12,443 nucleotides of DNA from Spirochaetota bacterium. GTDB lineage: Bacteria > Spirochaetota > JAHITG01. This document shows positions 1-6,361 of the stretch, in pieces. The stretch covers positions 1 to 12,443 of the forward strand of contig JAHITG010000263.1 in the NCBI GenBank assembly GCA_018817865.1, read 5' to 3'. Every line of letters begins with the position of its first letter. Position 1 is the stretch's first letter. The notes under the pieces were generated by a model that worked only from the letters and a program-made list of their open reading frames with translations, was not told the origin of the DNA and made no database searches. Position numbers and translations under genes: made by a program.

Positions 1-13
1 AAAATGATTTCAT
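1..13 (-). CDS. Start of a third gene of the ABC exporter operon (partial)
   Basis: On the minus strand an ATG at 13-11 opens a frame reading M-K-S-F before the window ends. A GAGGG ribosome-binding site lies at 25-21, 7 nt upstream, and the preceding permease gene stops at 31, so the gene is almost certainly co-transcribed with the exporter. Four residues are too few to identify it. By analogy with similar operons it could be a second permease or a LolA-like lipoprotein-sorting protein, but that is a guess from context only. Confidence 0.5.
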
Positions 14-30
14 AATTTTACCCTCTTTTC

Positions 31-1275
31 TTATATATACCTGATCGCATCCGTGATCTCCATCTTGACAGCTTTCCGGGCAGGAATGATACTCACCAGA
101 ACAGAGCAGAGAATTCCAAAGATAACAGCAGTAAGCATCATCTCCGGATTCCATTCATTATAAAAGACAGTACCGGTCCTGTACCCGTAATCCATGTCCT
201 TATAGGCTGAAGTAAAATCAAGCCCGTAATAAACAGAATACGCACTTACTCCGATACCCAGTATCAGTCCTATCATGGAGCCGAGGATCCCGATCCCGGC
301 TGCTTCAGCAATAAAACTATAGATAATATCCTTATCCCTCATACCCAGAGCTCTCAACATCCCGATCTCCCTGATCCTTTCAAATACCGCCATCAGCATG
401 GTGTTGATGATCCCGACAGCCACGATAATGAAGATAAAAAAGATCATAATGTTCGAACCGCCCTTTTTTGTCTTGCTCAATGTCATGTAATCAGAGCCCA
501 GTTCCTGCCATGTCTCTGTAGTAAGGTGGCTGAGTCCGGCAGATACGAGAAGTTCTTTCACTTTTCCAAGGGTCGATTCATTTTTACCGCTTTTGGTGCG
601 GAAGACCACCTCCGCAGCTGTTCCCTCAAGTTGAAGATCTCTTTCCGCCATGTTCCTGGTTATAAAAAGATGATTTCTATTTACCACCGGGTCCGGACAG
701 TCATAGATGCCGATCACTTTCACCCTCAGGGCCTGGAATGTGTCATATTTTGTCCTGGTCTCCATGACAAGATAGTCACCCAGACCGGCTCCCAGTTCCT
801 TTTTACAGTAAGCACTGATCAGTATGCCCTGGCTGTTCTGATCAGGATACTTCCCTTCTATGATCTTCTCCTTTATACTGAATACTTCTGCATCTTTCTC
901 AGGATCAATAGCAAAGACAATGTACGGCAGTCCGAATCCTCTTTTATAACTCATCATGCTCTTGAAACCAGTTCGAGGTGAGACATAAGAGCCTGACTCT
1001 TCCGCGATCTTATAGACCTTCCGGATCAGAGAGTTATCCATAACCGCATCAACCGGGTAGCTCTCCCTGTCTTCTTTATACTGTTTTGTTGTAACTGTAA
1101 AATTCCCGAATTCATACTTCTTCAGATTGCGCTGGGATTCATTATCAGCCCATTTAAGCATCCCGTGCATCCAGATCAGAAGCATGATCCCGAAAGAAAT
1201 GGCAATAGAAGTAATAATGGTCCTCTTTTTATGCCTTGTTAAGTTCTTAAAGGCTAACATGATTATATTTCTCAT
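31..1275 (-). CDS. ABC transporter permease, FtsX/MacB (LolC/E-like) family
   Basis: This is the membrane subunit of a type VII (mechanotransmission) ABC exporter, predicted in the inner membrane and working with the ATPase encoded just upstream. Of its 414 residues, one N-terminal membrane helix (about 20-38) follows a short cytoplasmic stretch typical of the family (K10-N-L-T-R-H-K-K-R-T). A MacB-type periplasmic domain spans about 45-270. Three C-terminal helices lie at about 275-297, 318-348 and 379-398. Between the second and third helices of the chain, E299-R-I-R-E-I-G-M-L-R-A-L-G-M matches the conserved coupling segment of FtsX-domain permeases, and the end (IPARKAVKMEITDAIRY) is also typical. 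The start has a strong GGGAGGA site at the 3' end of the ATPase gene, leaving 2 nt between the genes. Single-permease systems of this kind act in lipoprotein trafficking, peptide or antibiotic export, or cell-division signalling. The substrate cannot be read from the sequence. Confidence 0.93.
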   Translation of the reverse strand: MRNIIMLAFKNLTRHKKRTIITSIAISFGIMLLIWMHGMLKWADNESQRNLKKYEFGNFTVTTKQYKEDRESYPVDAVMDNSLIRKVYKIAEESGSYVSPRTGFKSMMSYKRGFGLPYIVFAIDPEKDAEVFSIKEKIIEGKYPDQNSQGILISAYCKKELGAGLGDYLVMETRTKYDTFQALRVKVIGIYDCPDPVVNRNHLFITRNMAERDLQLEGTAAEVVFRTKSGKNESTLGKVKELLVSAGLSHLTTETWQELGSDYMTLSKTKKGGSNIMIFFIFIIVAVGIINTMLMAVFERIREIGMLRALGMRDKDIIYSFIAEAAGIGILGSMIGLILGIGVSAYSVYYGLDFTSAYKDMDYGYRTGTVFYNEWNPEMMLTAVIFGILCSVLVSIIPARKAVKMEITDAIRYI

Positions 1276-1277
1276 AA

Positions 1278-1967
1278 TTATTTCCTCCCTTTGTCACTTG
1301 CGATCTTACCGTCATGGAGGTTAATAATACGCTTTGCATGATCCATTACCAACTTGTCATGGGTCGAAAAGATGAAGGTGGTTCCGATCCTCTTATTCAG
1401 CTCCTTCATAAGGAGCATGATATCCGTACCTGTTTTCGAATCCAGGTTGGCCGTAGGCTCATCAGCCAGGACAAGGGATGGCTCCTTTACCAGGGCACGG
1501 GCAATGGCTACACGCTGCTGCTGTCCGCCGGAAAGGTCCAGGGGCCTTCTGTTCTCCATTCCCTTTAATCCAACTTCCTGCAGGATCTTCATGGATCTTT
1601 TTTTACATTCTTCAGATGAAATATCCTTCTTTAATGAGAGGACAAAGTTAACATTTTCAAAGGCGGTAAGCACAGGGATCAGATTAAAGGTCTGAAAGAC
1701 AAATCCTAAATTCTCACGTCGGATGTCAGCCAAAGCATTCTTACTCTGGTCTTTGATCGGGATGGTGTTGATCTTCACCTCACCTGTAGTGGCTTTATCC
1801 AGACACCCGATGATATTCAGCAGGGTCGATTTTCCACTTCCGGATGGTCCGACAATAGCAGAAAATTCACCCTTCTTAAAATCTAACGTTACATCCTTCA
1901 GGGCATGTACCACAAAATTCCCTGTTATATAATCTTTTGACACATTATTACATTCAATGATTGGCAT
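1278..1967 (-). CDS. ABC transporter ATP-binding protein, LolD/MacB type
   Basis: This is the cytoplasmic ATPase that drives the FtsX/MacB-type permease encoded 2 nt downstream. All nucleotide-binding motifs are intact in the 229 residues: Walker A GPSGSGKST (40-48), Q-loop Gln92, signature LSGGQQQR (145-152), Walker B LVLADEP (165-171), D-loop NLDS (174-177) and H-loop His203 in STHD. The LSGGQQQRVAIARAL and DEPTANLDSKTG stretches are characteristic of the LolD/MacB/FtsE (MJ0796-like) group, and the length is usual for it. The ATG at 1967 is supported by an AAGGAGGG site at 1982-1975. It is the first gene of a minus-strand operon that continues through the permease to at least one more gene. 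The family is certain; the transported substrate is not. Confidence 0.96.
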   Translation of the reverse strand: MPIIECNNVSKDYITGNFVVHALKDVTLDFKKGEFSAIVGPSGSGKSTLLNIIGCLDKATTGEVKINTIPIKDQSKNALADIRRENLGFVFQTFNLIPVLTAFENVNFVLSLKKDISSEECKKRSMKILQEVGLKGMENRRPLDLSGGQQQRVAIARALVKEPSLVLADEPTANLDSKTGTDIMLLMKELNKRIGTTFIFSTHDKLVMDHAKRIINLHDGKIASDKGRK

Positions 1968-1987
1968 TATTGTTCCCTCCTTAATTA

Positions 1988-2015
1988 ATCATATTAATTA
2001 TATATTTCTTGGCAA
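1988..2015 (-). promoter_or_regulatory. Candidate sigma-70-type promoter of the ABC exporter operon
   Basis: Read on the minus strand there is a -35-like TTGCCA (2015-2010), a 16-nt spacer and a -10-like TATGAT (1993-1988), each one base off consensus. The implied start site falls almost on the ribosome-binding site, so the leader would be very short. The surrounding DNA is AT-rich, which makes chance matches easy. Confidence 0.4.
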
Positions 2016-2321
2016 GTATTATTGATCCTTCAGTAAAAACGTCGAGTACTTTTTTATTACAAACAATGCCGTACGAAAAAAAATGCATACTTCCTCAATA
2101 TGTATAAAATTTTACCTCTTTTTATATATAATAGTACATTAATAATGCCCTTGCAAAAATATGCAAATATGACAAAATATATAGATCTCTATCCGGAATT
2201 GAATGATCTCATTAATTAATTATGAAGCAAACAAAAGAATGTGTATATCTATTGATAATAAATAAATTATACTTCTCATAATAAACAGAATTATTTAAAG
2301 ACTACACTGCGTTATACCGAT

Positions 2322-2351
2322 ATTACAAATGTATAAAACAGTTAATATAAT
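2322..2351 (+). promoter_or_regulatory. Candidate promoter of the surface-protein operon
   Basis: A perfect TATAAT lies at 2346-2351. The best -35-like element at a plausible distance is ATTACA (2322-2327, 18-nt spacer, 4 of 6 matches). Transcription would begin near 2358, which puts a TTG codon at 2357 outside the transcript and fits translation from the ATG at 2387 with a leader of about 29 nt. The weak -35 and AT-rich surroundings keep confidence low. Confidence 0.35.
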
Positions 2352-2386
2352 TATTTTTGGTACGGATGTTGCATAACATTTATAAG

Positions 2387-4354
2387 ATGAAGAAAATTAT
2401 CATCATTCCATTATTATTCTTTGCGATCACCCTGTCAGCCAATCCCGGAACCAATGAATGGGCAGGGGGTTGGCCTTATCCCTTAAATCCAGGTCTATTA
2501 ACAATAATTGAATACGCGGTCCCTGATCAAACAGACATAAAACCGCTTACAACTAATCTGTTAATCCAAAAATTCAGTATAAGAAATGATATTGCCAGCA
2601 CAAATAATCTTCCAACCCTGACTAGCATCCGGCTGGATATGATCGGCAGTGCAATAGACACGGATTTTTCCAATGTCCATCTCTACTATGACAGCGACGG
2701 GGCATGGAATGGAAATGAACTGGAGTTCAGGACAAATACTACTAATAATTATATCCTGGGAACTAAATTTGTGAAAAATTACAGCCCGGGACAGTTTGAG
2801 AACAGTATAGTTAACTTCGGCGAGATCGGATCCGATGAAATGGGACTTCATCTGCCCTGGTCTAATACATATTATTTCTATATTACAATCGACGTTTCCA
2901 GAAACGTTGTAGATATGGGTACGATCGACACCCGGATCTATGGTGTTAAGATGTTCATGAGATGTAGTGGCTCCTACTGGGAACAGAACATGGTTCCGGT
3001 GGATACATCTATTAATGCAAGATTCAATGTAGTAGCTACCAATTTAAAGATCTTTGGAGAACCCCCGGCTCCTGGCATAAACGTTGATACGGCCTTCCCT
3101 TTAACAGTGAAAGCAATGGATAAATACGGCAATGTGGATAAAGAGTATACAGGCACAGTATACTTTTCCTGCACTGATCCAAATGCCGTCCTGCCCTATA
3201 CAGCATCTGCTCCTTATACTTTTGTCCCCGGTGATCAGGGGGTTAAGGTCTTCAACGGATTCAAATTATACTCAGGGCCAAAAGAGAATATCACGGTAAG
3301 CGACGGTGCCGGAGGGCTCAATGACGATGTCAGTGATGATATCATTGTCATTGCGGATGTAGATCATTTCAAGATGGTAGGGGACGGAACGAACCTCCCC
3401 TATGAACCGACCATCACCGCAGGACAACCCCTGTCCATCTTAAATGTGACAAACATAAGGGTAACCGCTTATAACTATCTATCCGCTATTATACAGGACT
3501 ACCAGGGAAGTGTTTACTTTAGATCATCTTTACCCGGGAAGTATAACTCATATCCGGCAAGTACAAATACAAAATACACTTTTACAGGGATTGGAGGTGA
3601 TGACGGATCACATGATTTCCCGGCATCAGAAATCTTCCTTACCAAATCCGGTAAACAGAACCTGGTCATTACCGACGGAACACACACAGGAGAATGGCTG
3701 AACATCACGGTACAGCCTGCCGATTATTCCAAACTGGTCATTGAATGCGAAACAAATGTGACCGGGGGAACTTTTTTTAATGTGGTGATCAAAGCCACAG
3801 ACCCTTATGATAATATTATTACCGGTATTTCAACCAGTATCTCTCTGGAAATCGAACGGCTTGATGATGTTACGGACAAAGCCGTGGAAGCCGTATATCC
3901 TTCAGGCGACCTCCAGCTTTCATCAGGACAAGTAACTATCAGCGACCTGAACAGCGTTCAGATAAATGAAGGCGGTAATTTTCGTATAAAGGTCACAGAT
4001 TTGAACACCCCTTCCATCTCAGCCTATAAAAATGTCATTGTTAGTCTGACAATAGAAGGATCAAGGAACTCAGCCGTATCCTACAATTATATTCATCCTG
4101 GAGGGTCCCAATCAGTTGATATCTATTATAATAACACTAAAGATACCGGCATTGACGTAACTGTAAAGATCTATTCTATTACAGGAAAACTCGTCAAAGA
4201 ATTCCAGCCCCAGTCCGCTGTCCCCGGGATCAATAGATTTAAATCCTGGAATGCAAAAAATGATAACGGAGATACCGTATCCAGCGGTGTTTATATTGCT
4301 GTTATTAAAGGAGGATCTACCACAGAAAGACATCATATTGTAGTGGTAAAATAA
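2387..4354 (+). CDS. Secreted Ig-like repeat protein with FlgD-like C-terminal domain (paralogue 1)
   Basis: The predicted exported protein is 655 residues long. I chose the ATG at 2387 because it starts a clean signal peptide (MKKIIIIPLLFFAITLSA, cleavage likely after Ala18). In-frame TTG 2357 and ATG 2366 exist further upstream, and none of the three has a good Shine-Dalgarno site. An N-terminal domain (about 19-210) contains LYYDSDGAWNGNELE, an acidic loop reminiscent of calcium-binding loops. Three Ig-like repeats follow at about 215-325, 325-445 and 450-555. The first has the familiar VKAMDKYGNVDKEYTGTVYF signature, the others are degenerate. The last ~95 residues resemble the FlgD-like/type A C-terminal sorting domain: VKIYSITGKLVKE, then SWNAKNDNGDTVSSGVYIAVI, ending HHIVVVK. 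It is first in a three-gene unit with a close paralogue and a PorV-like barrel. A role at the cell surface or in the envelope is inferred; ligand and activity are unknown. No enzyme motif is visible. Confidence 0.85.
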   Translation: MKKIIIIPLLFFAITLSANPGTNEWAGGWPYPLNPGLLTIIEYAVPDQTDIKPLTTNLLIQKFSIRNDIASTNNLPTLTSIRLDMIGSAIDTDFSNVHLYYDSDGAWNGNELEFRTNTTNNYILGTKFVKNYSPGQFENSIVNFGEIGSDEMGLHLPWSNTYYFYITIDVSRNVVDMGTIDTRIYGVKMFMRCSGSYWEQNMVPVDTSINARFNVVATNLKIFGEPPAPGINVDTAFPLTVKAMDKYGNVDKEYTGTVYFSCTDPNAVLPYTASAPYTFVPGDQGVKVFNGFKLYSGPKENITVSDGAGGLNDDVSDDIIVIADVDHFKMVGDGTNLPYEPTITAGQPLSILNVTNIRVTAYNYLSAIIQDYQGSVYFRSSLPGKYNSYPASTNTKYTFTGIGGDDGSHDFPASEIFLTKSGKQNLVITDGTHTGEWLNITVQPADYSKLVIECETNVTGGTFFNVVIKATDPYDNIITGISTSISLEIERLDDVTDKAVEAVYPSGDLQLSSGQVTISDLNSVQINEGGNFRIKVTDLNTPSISAYKNVIVSLTIEGSRNSAVSYNYIHPGGSQSVDIYYNNTKDTGIDVTVKIYSITGKLVKEFQPQSAVPGINRFKSWNAKNDNGDTVSSGVYIAVIKGGSTTERHHIVVVK

Positions 4355-4356
4355 AG

Positions 4357-6336
4357 ATGAAAGCAGTAAAAATATATATCCTTATTATTATGTTTCTTAT
4401 TCCTATGCAGATTGAAGCAAAGATGTGGGGCACAATGAATATCACAGGTTTTGCCATCAATTCTTCTCTATCAAATAAGCCGGGCACAACCAATATTCTC
4501 ATCCATAAAATTCAGGTGCAAAATACAGGGGATTTCACAAATGACTATAATTATCCGAATAATACTGCTTACCCCCATCTTTATGAGATGGATTTTGATA
4601 ATGTCGGAACCCTTGCAAGCTCAAACATAACAGCACTCCACCTTTACTATGATCTGGATGGAATATGGGGGAACGGTGATGAAGTGGAATGCCGTACGGG
4701 GAATGAATGCCAGTCAAATGTGAACTTTGATCAGGACTACAGCCCTTCCTCATTCGGCTCTGTAAATGACAGGGTCTATTTCGGACCAAATCTCAATATG
4801 CACTTTCCAACAGGAAAAACGGTCTACATGTATCTGACAGCTGATCTCTCCACCAATATCCTGGACAATGCTACTTTAGACGTAGAATCAGTGACCTACG
4901 GGATTGCCGTACACAGGGGAGATGACTGGACTGTATGGGGCAGGATCACCAACCAGATCAGTGCACCTAACCTGATATCTACATCAGTAGAAGCAACCAA
5001 CCTTTGGATCCAGAACGACCCCTCGCTTGTCAATATCAATCAGGGATTCTCCATGTCTGTCAGCGCCAGGGATAAATATGGAAATGTGGATGAGGATTAT
5101 ACCGGTTCGATCACTTTCTTCCCGACCAATGTACCCCCTACTCCCTATTCATTGCCTTTTGCGATCATTTCCAATACAAACAGCAATCCCTATACATTTA
5201 CAGGAGCAGATAACGGCTATCATACTTTCACGACCAATGCTTTTAAACTGACAAAGACAGGGGTTTATAAAATACTCGTATCAGACGGGACATTGAATAG
5301 TGACTGGTCCAGGGATATCTCAGTCTCTCCTGCTGTTCATCATTTCAACATAACCGACCAGAATGATAACAACCTGTCATCAATCTTCATTACAGCCGGC
5401 AAGACCCTGCTTGAGAACGGTATCACAAATCTTAAAGTAAGCGCCAGGAATTATGTAGACGCTATTGTTGCAAATTATACAGGGAACCTTTATTTCAACC
5501 TGGAAGAGATGTCCGAACTTTATAGTAATAAGATCCCTTTTGACAATAATCCGCTCACACCTCCCACAACGTCTTCAACCGATAAATTTCAGATAAAAAA
5601 TAACGGCTATACCAATATAAGCGCTTCAACCTTTATCATTTACAATGCCGGGCAGAACAGGCTGCTGGTCATAGATGAGTACGGCTATAAAGGCGAGGTC
5701 AATATCTCCGTTGTGGCCGATGTCCCTGACAGATTTAAAATCGATGCACAGACCCATATCCTGGCCGGGGAACCCTTTCAATACTATATCTCCATTATTG
5801 ATAAATGGCAGAATACAGTGGAACTGCTGGATACGATCGAGATCAAGTTATACAAAAATGAAGTCCTTTTTACAAATCATACTTTCCCCCCGGAAACGGC
5901 TCTTGTCAGCGGGAAGAAAAATTTCGAAAAGATCGACAATATTATCATCAACGAACCGGGGCTCTTTACCATAAAGATAAAAGATAAGAACAGGCCGGAC
6001 ATCATTTATGAAGGCACGATCACAGTTGAGATCGGTGCGAGGAATTATCTGAATATTGTTAATAATTATATAGAACCCGGAGAAGCAAAAGAGGTTCCCA
6101 TATATTACAACAACCCATACAAAGAAGAAATAAATATCAATATTAAAGTATTTGATATCAGGGGAAGGTTGATAAAAAAATACGCCGAGATGAGTGTAAT
6201 ATCCGGCCCGTCAAAAGTGGCCGTATGGGATCTAAAAAATGATACGAATGATGAAGTTGCCCCCGGTATCTATATTATCCTAGTAGAGGACAGCAAAGGG
6301 AATAAATCCAGTGATAAGGTAGTATTCGTAAAATAA
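4357..6336 (+). CDS. Secreted Ig-like repeat protein with FlgD-like C-terminal domain (paralogue 2)
   Basis: This 659-residue paralogue has the same architecture as its neighbour and lies 2 nt after its stop codon. It has little Shine-Dalgarno signal of its own, so translational coupling is likely. The signal peptide is residues 1-21 (cleavage after Ile-Glu-Ala). The N-terminal domain carries the matching acidic loop LYYDLDGIWGNGDEVE (about 97-111). Three Ig-like repeats follow at about 210-323, 325-453 and 455-558. Repeat 1 has VSARDKYGNVDEDYTGSITF, nearly the same as in the first protein, and repeat 2 has VSARNYVDAIVANYTGNLYF. The C-terminal domain (about 562-659) has IKVFDIRGRLIKKY, VWDLKNDTNDEVAPGIYIILVE and the end DKVVFVK, the pattern of FlgD-like/type A sorting domains. 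Outside these motifs the pair has diverged widely, so the duplication is old. The function is unknown; export and surface location are inferred from the signal peptide and domains. Confidence 0.85.
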   Translation: MKAVKIYILIIMFLIPMQIEAKMWGTMNITGFAINSSLSNKPGTTNILIHKIQVQNTGDFTNDYNYPNNTAYPHLYEMDFDNVGTLASSNITALHLYYDLDGIWGNGDEVECRTGNECQSNVNFDQDYSPSSFGSVNDRVYFGPNLNMHFPTGKTVYMYLTADLSTNILDNATLDVESVTYGIAVHRGDDWTVWGRITNQISAPNLISTSVEATNLWIQNDPSLVNINQGFSMSVSARDKYGNVDEDYTGSITFFPTNVPPTPYSLPFAIISNTNSNPYTFTGADNGYHTFTTNAFKLTKTGVYKILVSDGTLNSDWSRDISVSPAVHHFNITDQNDNNLSSIFITAGKTLLENGITNLKVSARNYVDAIVANYTGNLYFNLEEMSELYSNKIPFDNNPLTPPTTSSTDKFQIKNNGYTNISASTFIIYNAGQNRLLVIDEYGYKGEVNISVVADVPDRFKIDAQTHILAGEPFQYYISIIDKWQNTVELLDTIEIKLYKNEVLFTNHTFPPETALVSGKKNFEKIDNIIINEPGLFTIKIKDKNRPDIIYEGTITVEIGARNYLNIVNNYIEPGEAKEVPIYYNNPYKEEININIKVFDIRGRLIKKYAEMSVISGPSKVAVWDLKNDTNDEVAPGIYIILVEDSKGNKSSDKVVFVK

Positions 6337-6349
6337 TTTCACAAATAAA

Positions 6350-6355
6350 GAGGTG
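6350..6355 (+). promoter_or_regulatory. Ribosome-binding site that sets the start of the barrel gene
   Basis: GAGGTG lies 6 nt before the ATG at 6362. An in-frame GTG at 6353 overlaps this site and so cannot be its start. This places the start at 6362, directly at the signal peptide MKHLIIILLL. Confidence 0.75.
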
Positions 6356-6361
6356 GATATC

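Larger units (their letters stand above)
1968..2386. other. AT-rich divergent intergenic region
   Basis: About 420 nt separate the minus-strand exporter operon from the plus-strand surface-protein operon. I see no credible coding frame and no hairpin with a T-tract. The stretch is strikingly poor in G and C and rich in A/T tracts such as TTAATTAAT, as expected for a two-way promoter region. Candidate promoters are listed separately. A binding site for a specific regulator could be present, but I cannot name one. Confidence 0.6.

Noticed and set aside
526..981. Open frame of 151 codons on the plus strand
   Set aside because: It is antisense to the FtsX/MacB-type permease and has no recognisable protein features.
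2357..2386. Upstream in-frame starts TTG 2357 and ATG 2366 for the first surface protein
   Set aside because: They would put extra residues before a clean signal peptide, have no Shine-Dalgarno site, and TTG 2357 lies at or before the predicted transcription start.
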